The notes under the pieces are model-generated. The model was not told the DNA's origin and did not search any database. It was given only the letters and a program-made list of their open reading frames with translations. Of a stretch of 64,000 nucleotides of DNA, positions 8,978 through 17,482 are shown piece after piece (the first letter of the stretch is position 1; each line of letters opens with the position of its first letter). The DNA lies in NCBI GenBank assembly GCA_946406435.1, contig CAMJKP010000007.1, positions 1-64,000 of the forward strand, read 5' to 3'. The position numbers were made by a program, and so were the translations under genes. This stretch comes from an uncultured Prevotellaceae bacterium. GTDB lineage: Bacteria > Bacteroidota > Bacteroidia > Bacteroidales > Bacteroidaceae.

Positions 8978-9409
8978 ATGGAGATAATAAGAGCAACAAA
9001 GACGGCAGAGCAAGCAGGAGCATATTATGTTCGCATTCAGGCTATGGCACGGAAACATCAGATCCCTCTCAACGTGGAATTTGACGAGCATGATACGCCA
9101 GAGACAAAGTACATCGTTGTGATTGACAACTACTTACCAATAGCCACTTGTCGTTTGTATGCCATAGACGATGAACGAGTTATGCTTGGCCGTATTGTTG
9201 TTCTCCCTGAATATCGTCTTCAAGGACTTGGAACTCTCGTTGTCATGGAATCCGAGAAATGGGCAAAAGAACTTGGCTATCACATAGCCATAGTAGAGAG
9301 TCGCGATAACAAGATTCATTTTTACGAAACTATGGGGTATGTGCCCGACTATTCTCAGAAGATTATCGGAGAAACATTTACTTGTTATAGAATGGAGAAG
9401 GAGTTATAA
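8978..9409 (+). CDS. GNAT-family N-acetyltransferase
   Basis: 143 residues from the ATG at 8978 (MEIIRATKTAEQ). The centre has the GNAT acetyl-CoA binding strand and loop: LGRIVVLPEYRLQGLGTLVVM contains the Q/RxxGxG/A type P-loop as RLQGLG. It is followed by EKWAKELGY and a C-terminal FYETMGY typical of the fold. The enzyme would transfer acetyl from acetyl-CoA to an amine; the substrate is unknown. A longer in-frame start at 8840 was rejected because the promoter lies between. It is one base upstream of the lipoprotein gene and probably cotranscribed with it. Confidence 0.88.
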   Translation: MEIIRATKTAEQAGAYYVRIQAMARKHQIPLNVEFDEHDTPETKYIVVIDNYLPIATCRLYAIDDERVMLGRIVVLPEYRLQGLGTLVVMESEKWAKELGYHIAIVESRDNKIHFYETMGYVPDYSQKIIGETFTCYRMEKEL

Positions 9410-9410
9410 T

Positions 9411-9941
9411 ATGAAACAGTTTTGGAAATACACATTCATAATTATTTGCACAATTTCAATATATTCTTGTAAAAGTAGATCAACATACGATTTACTCAAG
9501 CCGAATTGCAAAAATTTTATTGAACAATACATAGACAACGATTCACTAAAACACATTTCTTATATGATAATGAGTACAAATGAATGCATAAGAAATCAAG
9601 CTTCATTATCAGGATATGTGATAGGACCACTATATGATAACATGTGGCATTCCTTCAAAGAAGAAAGATGTCATAAGGTTTACTCATATAAAGGAAAGGT
9701 CGTGTATTTATATACCAATCTTTCAGATTTAATAGAATTTCATGCAGAGAAACAGCCTATAAGATATTGTAAAAGAGACAGTATTCCTTTCATGGATAGT
9801 TTTTCAAATGATCCTTCAATTAATTTTTTCAAAAGAGCTTGGATAATCTCCATTAACGACAATAAGATTTCACACAAAACTGATGTTGACAAGCTATTCT
9901 TGCCTGTCATAATAAAAGATTCAATAGTAAGTGAAGAATAA
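9411..9941 (+). CDS. Small lipoprotein of unknown function
   Basis: 176 residues. The N-terminus has a charged start, a hydrophobic stretch and the lipobox IYSC with Cys20 as the modified residue, so the mature protein should be membrane-anchored in the envelope. The rest is hydrophilic, AT-rich in codon use and has no motif I recognise. Translation begins one base after the stop of the GNAT gene (TAATATG). The longer frame that starts upstream was rejected because it would bury the signal peptide. A strong terminator follows. Confidence 0.75.
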   Translation: MKQFWKYTFIIICTISIYSCKSRSTYDLLKPNCKNFIEQYIDNDSLKHISYMIMSTNECIRNQASLSGYVIGPLYDNMWHSFKEERCHKVYSYKGKVVYLYTNLSDLIEFHAEKQPIRYCKRDSIPFMDSFSNDPSINFFKRAWIISINDNKISHKTDVDKLFLPVIIKDSIVSEE

Positions 9942-9944
9942 ACG

Positions 9945-9990
9945 CAAAAGAGGATGACGAATCATTTCAATACATCATCCTCTTTTGTTT
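9945..9990. terminator. Bidirectional terminator between convergent genes
   Basis: A perfect 13-bp stem, CAAAAGAGGATGA (9945-9957) with TCATCCTCTTTTG (9975-9987), followed by TTT on the plus strand and preceded by a short A-run for the minus strand. It separates the lipoprotein gene from RNase G. Confidence 0.85.
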
Positions 9991-10009
9991 ATGAAAAGCT
10001 TATTATGCT

Positions 10010-11587
10010 TTAGATATTCGAATCGGTTTCGTCCTTCATATCAATGAACTGACCTTCGCTATCGTAGAATTCATACTGAAGCATAGCAAGTTTCTGAGAT
10101 GGAATGACACTAACGCCAAGACCGTATTTCATCTGCCATTTACGTTTGATAGAAATAAGTCCCTTAGTGATATAAGCCTCAACATATGGATGGACGTAGA
10201 GAGTGAATTTGTTGATACCTATTTTGTTAACAAGGTTCGATATCTTATTCTCAAGCACTTCTGTAAACAACATACTTGACTTGATAGTTCCTGTTCCCTG
10301 GCATGTTGGGCACACCTCCTCAACAGTCACATCCATAGCAGGACGGACACGCTGACGGGTAATCTGCATAAGACCGAACTTTGACAGAGGCAGGATATTA
10401 TGACGAGCTCTGTCCTTCTGCATATTCTTACACATTCGTTCATAGAGCAACTGACGGTCCTCAGCAAGGTTCATGTCAATAAAATCAACGATAATGATAC
10501 CGCCCATATCGCGCAGACGAAGCTGACGTGCAAGTTCATCGGCAGCACCGAGGTTTACATCGAGGGCATTAGCCTCCTGACCGTTAACGCCACGCGCACG
10601 ATTACCGCTATTGACATCAACAACATGCATTGCCTCAGTATGTTCTATGATAAGATAAGCTCCATGAGAATAGTTGACGGTCTTGCCAAAGCCCGACTTC
10701 ACCTGACGGGTGACATTGAAATTGTCGAAGATTGGTACTTTGCCTGTGTATTGTTTTACAATACCGACCTTATCTGGCGCTATGAGAGACACATATTCGC
10801 GTACCTCATTATAAACGTCCTCATCGTTGACATAAATATTCTCGTATGTAGGATTGAAGAGATCACGAAGCAAGGCTACGCTACGGCTTGTCTCTTCATA
10901 AATAAGCATCGGACGCTTTGTGGTACGCTGCATCTTTGCAATAGCATCCGTCCAACGCTTGTAAAGTACCTTTATCTCATTCTCAAGTTCCTCAACACGA
11001 AGACCTTCTGCCACAGTACGTACGATAATACCACAATTCTGTGGGCGAAGTGTCTGTACAAGTTGCTTTAGACGCGCACGCTCCTCGGCACTCTTTATTT
11101 TTGAGGAAACAGCTACCTTAGAGCCGAATGGCATAAGGACAAGGTATCGACCCGCAAAGGAAATCTCACCTGTAAGTCGAGGTCCTTTGGTTGAGATTGG
11201 TTCTTTAACGATTTGCACAAGAACCTCCTGCCCAACAGTAAGAGATTGAGCAACAGAACCTTCCTTCTCCAAATCTGGCATTTTCTGTGCTTTCTCAAAT
11301 GGCATTAGGTGCTGATGGTCGCTATTCACTTGCTTGATATACTTGGCATACGAATTGAAATGCTGCCCCATATCAAGATAGTGCAAAAAGGCGTCTTTCT
11401 CGAAACCGACATCCACGAAGCATGCGTTAAGACCAGGCATAATCTTACGGACCTTGGCTATATAGACATTACCGACACTAAAGGATGCCGAACGGGGTTC
11501 TGTCTGATATTCAACCAGATCCTTATCCTCCAATAGTGCAATACTGATCTCTTTCTCCTTTACGTCAATTATTACCTCGCTTGTCAT
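10010..11587 (-). CDS. rng: Ribonuclease G/E family endoribonuclease
   Basis: 525 residues, the usual length of bacterial RNase G (shorter than RNase E, with no long C-terminal scaffold). An S1-type RNA-binding region lies at about residues 38-140 (GNVYIAKVRKIMPGLNACFVDVG). The metal-binding catalytic aspartates are Asp324 in HVVDVNSG and Asp368 in VDFIDM. The zinc-link CPTC (Cys426, Cys429) is present. The enzyme cleaves single-stranded AU-rich RNA in 5S/16S rRNA maturation and mRNA decay. It is the last gene of a minus-strand group with the small basic protein and HU. Confidence 0.95.
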   Translation of the reverse strand: MTSEVIIDVKEKEISIALLEDKDLVEYQTEPRSASFSVGNVYIAKVRKIMPGLNACFVDVGFEKDAFLHYLDMGQHFNSYAKYIKQVNSDHQHLMPFEKAQKMPDLEKEGSVAQSLTVGQEVLVQIVKEPISTKGPRLTGEISFAGRYLVLMPFGSKVAVSSKIKSAEERARLKQLVQTLRPQNCGIIVRTVAEGLRVEELENEIKVLYKRWTDAIAKMQRTTKRPMLIYEETSRSVALLRDLFNPTYENIYVNDEDVYNEVREYVSLIAPDKVGIVKQYTGKVPIFDNFNVTRQVKSGFGKTVNYSHGAYLIIEHTEAMHVVDVNSGNRARGVNGQEANALDVNLGAADELARQLRLRDMGGIIIVDFIDMNLAEDRQLLYERMCKNMQKDRARHNILPLSKFGLMQITRQRVRPAMDVTVEEVCPTCQGTGTIKSSMLFTEVLENKISNLVNKIGINKFTLYVHPYVEAYITKGLISIKRKWQMKYGLGVSVIPSQKLAMLQYEFYDSEGQFIDMKDETDSNI

Positions 11588-11654
11588 TTTTGAGAATTGA
11601 AAATTGAAAACTTATCTGAACAAATCGTAACACTCTCTTCACAAAAATGGAAAT

Positions 11655-11695
11655 TAGGGCGTGCACAGCATAGTCAATATGATGGCACGCCCTAT
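11655..11695 (-). terminator. Hairpin between the small basic protein gene and rng
   Basis: AGGGCGTGC (11656-11664) pairs with GCACGCCCT (11685-11693). It is downstream of the two small genes on the minus strand, but the following T-run is weak, so it may be an attenuator or RNA-stabilising hairpin. Confidence 0.5.
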
Positions 11696-11734
11696 TCTGC
11701 CTGATAACAGAACGCTACAGGCACACGTCAGAGC

Positions 11735-11824
11735 TTACTTGCTCTTATGACGATTCTTGCGCAGTCTCTTCTTACGCTTGTGAGTAGCCATCTTGTGGCC
11801 CTTCTTCTTTTTTCCGTTAGGCAT
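11735..11824 (-). CDS. 29-residue highly basic protein, AURKAIP1/COX24-like (bS22/mS38-type)
   Basis: A complete ORF of 29 codons, ATG at 11824 and TAA at 11735, composed mainly of Lys, Arg and His: MPNGKKKKGHKM, then ATHKRKKRLRKNRHK. The KM..HKRRK..R pattern matches the COX24/AURKAIP1 domain, whose members are small ribosomal subunit proteins (mitochondrial mS38, mycobacterial bS22). The inference is a tiny ribosomal protein. It lies next to the HU and RNase G genes on the same strand. It is too short for ordinary gene callers and could be missed. The match rests on motif pattern and composition only. Confidence 0.75.
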   Translation of the reverse strand: MPNGKKKKGHKMATHKRKKRLRKNRHKSK

Positions 11825-11875
11825 AATTGAAAATATTTATTTTTTAATGATTTTAATTCAAACAAAGGCTAATGC

Positions 11876-12172
11876 TTAATCTTCAGCAGTAACCTCTTCA
11901 CCCTTCATACGCTGCACGAAGCTCTTAGCTGGTTTGAAACCAGGAAAATCGTGTGGTGCAATAATAAGAGTTGTTTTCTGAGAAATATTTCGAGCAGTCT
12001 TTTCTGCACGATGCTTTACCTGGAATGTACCGAAACCACGGAGATAAACGTTCTCCTTGTTACACATAGAATCCTTTACGCACTCCATGAATGATTCTAC
12101 AACAGCTGCTACGTCTCTCTTCTGAAGACCTGTGTTGTTAGTGATTTCGTTGATGATATCTGCTTTTGTCAT
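11876..12172 (-). CDS. HU/IHF-family DNA-binding protein
   Basis: 98 residues, standard length. MTKADIINEI at the N-terminus forms the dimer helices, YLRGFGTFQVK is the conserved beta turn, and the arm region ends in PGFKPAKSF, the DNA-intercalating RNP-like position of HU. The protein binds and bends DNA non-specifically as a nucleoid component. A -7 box (TAACTTTG on the minus strand at 12219-12226) lies about 50 bp upstream. Confidence 0.95.
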   Translation of the reverse strand: MTKADIINEITNNTGLQKRDVAAVVESFMECVKDSMCNKENVYLRGFGTFQVKHRAEKTARNISQKTTLIIAPHDFPGFKPAKSFVQRMKGEEVTAED

Positions 12173-12218
12173 TTTTATTATAATGATTAAAATTATGATA
12201 TTTCAAAAATTTGCGATG

Positions 12219-12226
12219 CAAAGTTA
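12219..12226 (-). promoter_or_regulatory. -7 element of the HU promoter
   Basis: TAACTTTG on the minus strand, about 47 nt before the HU start codon; the -33 element is not clear. Confidence 0.55.
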
Positions 12227-12321
12227 CAACATTTTCTTGTCATTCGGAAATTTTTTAAGTATTTTTTTCTCTAAACATCTAAAATATCGGTAGTTGAATA
12301 TAGAAAATCTGACTTTTATAC

Positions 12322-12350
12322 TTGTTTATGAAACTTTTTTAGTAACTTTG
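12322..12350 (+). promoter_or_regulatory. Promoter of the his operon
   Basis: TTG at 12322-12324 and TAACTTTG at 12343-12350, 18 nt apart and about 40 nt before hisH. No attenuator or His-rich leader peptide is visible in the short leader. Confidence 0.7.
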
Positions 12351-12391
12351 CACCTTAATAAAATATTAAAGAGAAGATAACAAGATAATTA

Positions 12392-12988
12392 ATGAAAGTT
12401 TCAATAGTAAAATACAACGCCGGTAACATTTTCTCGGTCATCAATTCTGTGAAAAGACTCGGCATTGAGCCACTTTGGACAGACGACCCTGTGGAGATTG
12501 CATCTTCCGACCGAGTGATATTCCCGGGACAGGGACATGCAAGGACAGCAATGGATTATCTGCGTGAGCACAATCTCGACAAGGTAATCGCAGACCTAAA
12601 GCAACCGGTTCTTGGTATTTGCATCGGACAGCAGCTTCTTTGTCAGCATTCAGAGGAAGGCGACACTGACTGCATAGGAATATTCCCGATTAACGTTCGT
12701 CGCTTTCAGCCAACCTGCCATGAGCAGAAAGTCCCAGCAATGGGTTGGAATGCCATACACGATTTGAAGTCACCACTTTTCAAGGGACTCAACGAGAACG
12801 ACTACGTTTATTTCGTCCACTCCTACTACTGCGAGCTATGCGACTACACCGCAGCAACGTCTGATTACATCCTACCCTACTCTGCATCTTTGCAGAAGGA
12901 CAACTTCTTTGCAATGCAGTTTCACCCAGAGAAGAGCGGAAAGGTAGGACATAAGATTCTGGAGAACTTCATTAATCTGAATTTGTAA
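12392..12988 (+). CDS. hisH: Imidazole glycerol phosphate synthase, glutaminase subunit
   Basis: 198 residues, normal for HisH. The class-I amidotransferase triad is complete: Cys77 in LGICIGQQ, His178 and Glu180 in FHPEKS. FPGQGHA (normally PGxG) forms the oxyanion region. It releases ammonia from glutamine for HisF to make IGP and AICAR from PRFAR. It is first gene of hisH-hisA-hisF-hisI-hisE, directly after a Bacteroidota promoter. Confidence 0.97.
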   Translation: MKVSIVKYNAGNIFSVINSVKRLGIEPLWTDDPVEIASSDRVIFPGQGHARTAMDYLREHNLDKVIADLKQPVLGICIGQQLLCQHSEEGDTDCIGIFPINVRRFQPTCHEQKVPAMGWNAIHDLKSPLFKGLNENDYVYFVHSYYCELCDYTAATSDYILPYSASLQKDNFFAMQFHPEKSGKVGHKILENFINLNL

Positions 12989-13000
12989 ATAGTAAATATA

Positions 13001-13714
13001 ATGATTGAACTCATCCCTGCCATAGACCTTATTGACGGCAAGTGCGTACGTCTGACAAAAGGTGATTATGACAGCAAGAAAATATACAACGAAGACCCCG
13101 TAGCTCAGGCAAAGGAGTTTGAGGCTCTCGGTTTCAAGCGTCTTCACATCGTTGACCTTGACGGTGCAAAGAGCAAGCACATCGTGAATGATGCCGTACT
13201 TCGTGCCGTTACATCAGCAACAAACCTCACCGTGGATTTCGGCGGTGGCATCAAGACAGAAGAGGATATCCGTAAGGCATTCGACGCAGGTGCAAGTATG
13301 GTAACTGTAGGCTCTGTTGCGGTAACACATCCCGAACTCTGTATAGAATGGCTTAAGACCTTCGGTGCTGAGCGCATCATACTCGGTGCAGATGTACGTA
13401 ATGGCAAGATTAGCATCAACGGATGGAAAGAAGACTCAAGCGAGGACCTTCTGCCATTCCTCAAGACATACATTGACCACGGAGTGAAAAACGTGCTTTG
13501 CACAGAAATCTCAAAGGACGGAACCCTTGCAGGTCCGGCTATCGAGCTTTACAAGCAGCTTATGGCAGCTTACCCGGAAATGCATCTCATCGCTTCTGGC
13601 GGTGTGTCATGCAATGAGGACATCAAGGCTCTTGAAGCTGCAGGCATCCCTGCCGTTGTATTCGGCAAGGCTTACTATGAAGGTAAAATCAAGGTGGAAG
13701 GACTGATATGCTAG
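13001..13714 (+). CDS. hisA: ProFAR isomerase
   Basis: 237 residues, a half-barrel-duplicated TIM barrel. Asp9 in [12 protein letters not shown] and Asp131 in LGADVRNG are the catalytic pair. Phosphate loops are DFGGGI and SGGVS. It converts ProFAR to PRFAR, the step before HisHF. It overlaps hisF by seven bases, which implies translational coupling. HisA/HisF are paralogues; the DIxGKxVRL form and the operon order identify this one as HisA. Confidence 0.97.
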   Translation: MIELIPAIDLIDGKCVRLTKGDYDSKKIYNEDPVAQAKEFEALGFKRLHIVDLDGAKSKHIVNDAVLRAVTSATNLTVDFGGGIKTEEDIRKAFDAGASMVTVGSVAVTHPELCIEWLKTFGAERIILGADVRNGKISINGWKEDSSEDLLPFLKTYIDHGVKNVLCTEISKDGTLAGPAIELYKQLMAAYPEMHLIASGGVSCNEDIKALEAAGIPAVVFGKAYYEGKIKVEGLIC

Positions 13715-14463
13715 CAAAAAGAATCATACCTTGTCTTGACGTTAAGAACGGAGAGACAGTAAAGGGCACTAACTTCGTAAACCTCCGCTCTGCCGGTGAT
13801 CCAGTGGAACTTGGACGAGTTTATAGCGATGCAGGTGCTGATGAGTTAGTGTATCTCGACATCACAGCCTCACACGAGGGTCGTAAGACTTTTACCGACA
13901 TGGTTACACGTGTGGCACAGGAGATAAACATCCCATTCACCGTGGGTGGTGGTATCAACGCTCTTGAGGATGTTGACCGTATGCTTAGTGCCGGTGCTGA
14001 CAAGGTGAGCGTGAACAGCGCAGCCCTTCGTCGCCCAAAATTCATTGACGAGATAACCTCACGTTTCGGTTCTCAGGTTTGCGTATGTGCCATAGATGCC
14101 CGCAACGATGAGGACGGCTGGCATTGCTACGTTAATGGCGGTCGTATCCGTGTAGAACGTACCTTGCTCGACTGGGCAAAGGAGGTTGCTGATCGTGGTG
14201 CAGGTGAGATTCTCTTCACCTCTATGGATCACGACGGCGTAAAGCAGGGCTTTGCAAACGAAGCACTCGCAATGCTTGCCGATGCACTTCCTATCCCTGT
14301 AATCGCAAGTGGCGGTGCTGGATGCCGTGAGCATTTCAGAGATGCTTTCCTTGTAGGTAAGGCTGATGCAGCTCTTGCTGCGAGCGTATTCCATTTTGGT
14401 GAGATTCCAATCCCTGACCTCAAGGATTATCTCATTGGTGAGGGTATCAAGATTAGAAAATAA
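13708..14463 (+). CDS. hisF: Imidazole glycerol phosphate synthase, cyclase subunit
   Basis: 251 residues, TIM barrel. Catalytic Asp11 ([15 protein letters not shown]) and Asp130 (CAIDAR) are both present, with phosphate-binding GGGI and SGGAG. It uses ammonia from HisH to cyclise PRFAR to IGP and AICAR. The start overlaps the end of hisA. It ends 15 bp before hisI. Confidence 0.97.
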   Translation: MLAKRIIPCLDVKNGETVKGTNFVNLRSAGDPVELGRVYSDAGADELVYLDITASHEGRKTFTDMVTRVAQEINIPFTVGGGINALEDVDRMLSAGADKVSVNSAALRRPKFIDEITSRFGSQVCVCAIDARNDEDGWHCYVNGGRIRVERTLLDWAKEVADRGAGEILFTSMDHDGVKQGFANEALAMLADALPIPVIASGGAGCREHFRDAFLVGKADAALAASVFHFGEIPIPDLKDYLIGEGIKIRK

Positions 14464-14478
14464 ACGACTAAAGATATT

Positions 14479-14790
14479 ATGAAAGTTGATTTTGAAAAAG
14501 GTGGTGGACTTGTACCTGCCATCATTCAGGATGCAGTAACCAAGAATGTACTGATGCTTGGTTATATGAATGAGGAGTCTCTTGCTAAGACTCTTGAGAC
14601 AAAGAAGGTGACCTTCTGGAGCCGTGGCCGTAAGTGCCTCTGGACAAAAGGTGAGACAAGTGGCAATTTCCTTGACCTTGTTGACATCAAGGTTGATTGC
14701 GATAACGACACATTGCTCGTAAAGGTTCATCCTCATGGTCCTACTTGTCATACTGGCACGGATACATGCTGGGGAGAGGAGAACAAGTAA
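14479..14790 (+). CDS. hisI: Phosphoribosyl-AMP cyclohydrolase
   Basis: 103 residues, the length of a stand-alone HisI. The zinc- and magnesium-binding motifs are clear: [25 protein letters not shown] and [15 protein letters not shown]. It opens the purine ring of PR-AMP to form ProFAR. In many bacteria, including enterobacteria, this activity is fused to HisE; here the reading frame ends at 14790 and hisE begins 61 bp later as a separate gene. Confidence 0.96.
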   Translation: MKVDFEKGGGLVPAIIQDAVTKNVLMLGYMNEESLAKTLETKKVTFWSRGRKCLWTKGETSGNFLDLVDIKVDCDNDTLLVKVHPHGPTCHTGTDTCWGEENK

Positions 14791-14851
14791 GGCTTGTTCT
14801 AATTGATAATTAAGAATTGATAATTGATAAATTAAAAACGAAATAAAGAAA

Positions 14852-15166
14852 ATGGAAGAAAAGAATCCACTCTTGTTCCTTACGGAACTGCAGGACTTCA
14901 TTGAGAAGCGTCACGAAGAGATGCCTGAGGGCTCATACACAACTAGTCTGTTTAAGGACGGTCTTAACCGTATGGCTCAGAAGGTAGGTGAAGAGGCACT
15001 TGAACTTGTTATCGAGGCAACTAACGGTACTAACGACCGTCTTATCTACGAAGGCTCAGACATGCTTTACCACCTCATCGTACTGCTTACAAGCAAAGGA
15101 CTCCGTATTGAGGATCTCGCTCGTGAACTCGCAGTACGTCACGATCCAAACTGGCATAAGCACTAA
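14852..15166 (+). CDS. hisE: Phosphoribosyl-ATP pyrophosphohydrolase
   Basis: 104 residues, all-alpha MazG-like fold. KVGEEALELVIEA carries the EExxE metal-binding motif and the following helix has SDMLYHLIVLL with the second acidic site. It hydrolyses PR-ATP to PR-AMP, the second step of the histidine pathway. It is separate from hisI, after an AT-rich 61-bp gap containing repeated AATTGATAATTA words. hisG, hisD, hisC and hisB are not in the window. Confidence 0.95.
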   Translation: MEEKNPLLFLTELQDFIEKRHEEMPEGSYTTSLFKDGLNRMAQKVGEEALELVIEATNGTNDRLIYEGSDMLYHLIVLLTSKGLRIEDLARELAVRHDPNWHKH

Positions 15167-15208
15167 TTATAGTGTAAAGTAGAAAGGATAAAGAGTAAAG
15201 CGTTAAAT

Positions 15209-15910
15209 ATGGCGTTAATTGAATATAAGAATGTAAGCGTCTTCCATCAGGACGATGATGCGGTACTCAACGGTATTGACTTCAACGTTGACGAGGGAGA
15301 GTTTATATATATAATAGGTAAGGTAGGCTCAGGAAAGAGCTCACTTCTTCGCACCTTCTATGCCGAACTCGATATTGAGGAGGCAGAAAAGGCAGAGGTG
15401 CTTGGTCGTGACATGATGACCATTCGCCGAAAGGAAGTTCCAGCCCTTCGTCGTGAACTTGGTATCATCTTCCAGAACTTCCAACTCCTCACCGACCGTT
15501 CTGTAAGCAAGAACCTTGAGTTCGTGCTTCGTGCAACTGGTTGGGATAAGGAAGAAATTCCTGCACGAATAGAGGAAGTGCTCCAGAGCGTAGGTATGGA
15601 AGCTGCACGCGATAAGATGCCTTACCAGCTTTCTGGTGGCGAACAGCAGCGTATTGCCATAGCTCGTTCGCTTCTGAACAATCCGAAGGTTATCCTTGCC
15701 GACGAGCCTACCGGAAATCTCGACCCAGAGACAGCCGACAACATCGTTGCATTGCTCAAGGACATCACCGCTACAGGTACTGCCGTAGTGATGACAACCC
15801 ACAATCTGCCAATGCTCGACAAGTATCCGGGCATCGTGTATCAGTGTGGCGAGGGTAAGATTGAGGATATCACAGCTCAATACCGCCAATTCCAACAAGA
15901 AGAAGAATAA
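15209..15910 (+). CDS. ftsE: FtsE-type ABC transporter ATPase
   Basis: 233 residues, a single nucleotide-binding domain. Walker A is GKVGSGKSS (near residues 37-45), the Q-loop region is IIFQNFQLL, the signature is [15 protein letters not shown], Walker B is [12 protein letters not shown] and the switch His is in MTTHN. This pattern and length match FtsE, which with FtsX regulates peptidoglycan hydrolysis at the division site. No ftsX lies next to it, so LolD/MacB-type ATPases are the alternative. Confidence 0.85.
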   Translation: MALIEYKNVSVFHQDDDAVLNGIDFNVDEGEFIYIIGKVGSGKSSLLRTFYAELDIEEAEKAEVLGRDMMTIRRKEVPALRRELGIIFQNFQLLTDRSVSKNLEFVLRATGWDKEEIPARIEEVLQSVGMEAARDKMPYQLSGGEQQRIAIARSLLNNPKVILADEPTGNLDPETADNIVALLKDITATGTAVVMTTHNLPMLDKYPGIVYQCGEGKIEDITAQYRQFQQEEE

Positions 15911-15935
15911 ATAAAAACTCAATAAGAATAACACT

Positions 15936-17255
15936 ATGAAAGTAATGAAATTCGGAGGCACTTCAGTAGGCTCACCAGAGCGTATGAAGGGCGTTGCCTC
16001 ACTTATTACAAAGTCAGGAGAACCAACATTCGTTGTGCTCTCAGCAATGTCAGGCACAACAAACTCTCTCGTAGAGATAAGCGATTACCTCTACAAGAAG
16101 AACCCAGACGGTGCTAACGAGGTTATCAACACTTTGGAGAAGAAATACCTCCAGCACATTGAGGAACTCTACTCAACAGAGGAGATGCGCAACAAGACAC
16201 GCGAGTTCCTTGCTAAGGAGTTTCAGTACCTGCGCTCATTCACCAAGGATATCTTCACAAGTTTCGAGGAGAAAATCATCGTTGCACAGGGTGAGGTTAT
16301 GAGCACTAACATGGTTGTGAACTACCTCAAGGAGCAGGGCGTTAAGGCTATCCTTCTCGATGCACTCGACTTCATGCGTACAGACAAGAACGCAGAGCCA
16401 GACGCTCCATTCATCAAGGAGAATCTTGCAAAGGTGCTTCAGGACAATAAGGGCTATCAGATTTACATTACTCAGGGCTTCGTATGCCGCAACGCTTACG
16501 GTGAGATTGACAACCTTCAGCGTGGTGGTTCTGACTATACAGCTTCTCTCATCGGTGCTGCTATGCTCGCTGACGAAATCCAGATTTGGACAGATATCGA
16601 CGGTATGCACAACAACGACCCACGTGTCGTAGAGAAGACAGAGGCTGTTCATCAGCTTCATTTCGAGGAGGCTGCTGAACTTGCTTACTTCGGTGCTAAG
16701 ATTCTGCACCCAACTTGCGTACAGCCAGCTAAGTATGCAGGTATTCCTGTTCGCATCAAGAACACTATGGATCCTGATGCTGACGGTACTGTTATCAACA
16801 ACCAGCTCAACCGTGGTAAGATTAAGGCTGTTGCTGCAAAGGACAACATCACAGCTATCAAGATCAAGTCTTCTCGTATGCTCCTTGCAACAGGGTTCCT
16901 CCGCAAGGTGTTCGAGATTTTCGAGAACTACTCTACCCCAATCGACATGATTACTACATCTGAGGTTGGCGTAAGCGTAAGCATTGACAAGGACACACAC
17001 CTCCCACAGATCGTTGACGAACTGAAGAAGTATGGTACAGTGACAGTTGATCAGGACATGTGTATCATCTGCGTTGTAGGCGACCTTGAGTGGAACAACC
17101 TCGGTTTCGAGTCACTTGCAACCGACGCTATGCGTGACATCCCAGTACGTATGATTTCTTACGGCGGTTCTAACTACAACATCTCATTCCTCATCCGTGA
17201 GGCTGATAAGAAGCGCGCATTGCAGAACCTTTCTGCAGAGCTATTCAATAAGTAG
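15936..17255 (+). CDS. lysC: Aspartate kinase
   Basis: 439 residues: N-terminal amino-acid kinase domain with KFGGTSVGS (residues 4-12), central GGSDYTASLIGA and DIDGMHNNDPR, and C-terminal tandem ACT domains (VGVSVSIDK, ICVVGDLEW). It phosphorylates aspartate, the entry step to lysine, threonine and methionine. The ACT pair predicts feedback control by an end-product amino acid, likely lysine given lysA next door. No lysine riboswitch is visible upstream. Confidence 0.95.
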   Translation: MKVMKFGGTSVGSPERMKGVASLITKSGEPTFVVLSAMSGTTNSLVEISDYLYKKNPDGANEVINTLEKKYLQHIEELYSTEEMRNKTREFLAKEFQYLRSFTKDIFTSFEEKIIVAQGEVMSTNMVVNYLKEQGVKAILLDALDFMRTDKNAEPDAPFIKENLAKVLQDNKGYQIYITQGFVCRNAYGEIDNLQRGGSDYTASLIGAAMLADEIQIWTDIDGMHNNDPRVVEKTEAVHQLHFEEAAELAYFGAKILHPTCVQPAKYAGIPVRIKNTMDPDADGTVINNQLNRGKIKAVAAKDNITAIKIKSSRMLLATGFLRKVFEIFENYSTPIDMITTSEVGVSVSIDKDTHLPQIVDELKKYGTVTVDQDMCIICVVGDLEWNNLGFESLATDAMRDIPVRMISYGGSNYNISFLIREADKKRALQNLSAELFNK

Positions 17256-17466
17256 CCCCTTACCCCTGCCCTTCCCCCGCTCGGGGGAAGGGAGCAGGAT
17301 AGTAAAAGCCAAATTAACAATCAAACGCAAATACACAGAGTCTAAGACTTCAATCGCTTCGCGTCTCTGAGACTTTGCGTAAAAAGAAAAACAAACGTCC
17401 ATAACAACGGCAAAGAGTAACTACTCCCTTCGACCGAACGGGGAGAAGGGTCGGGGTTAGGGGCTG
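17254..17466. repeat. GC-rich nested palindromic repeat, copy E1 (lysC-lysA gap)
   Basis: Two outward arms (17254-17291 and 17430-17466) that are inverted to each other (GCCCCTTACCCC against GGGGTTAGGGGC), each with an internal palindrome (CCCTTCCCCCGCTCGGGG on the left). A GGATAGTA word follows the left arm, as in other copies. The middle also holds GACTTTGCG-type words. Confidence 0.85.
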
Positions 17467-17482
17467 TTTATATTTATATAAT

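Noticed and set aside
15911..15935. Lysine riboswitch before lysC
   Set aside because: Only 25 bp separate the genes; no space or conserved elements.
15341..16057. 238-codon minus-strand frame opposite ftsE/lysC
   Set aside because: Antisense shadow of two firmly identified genes.
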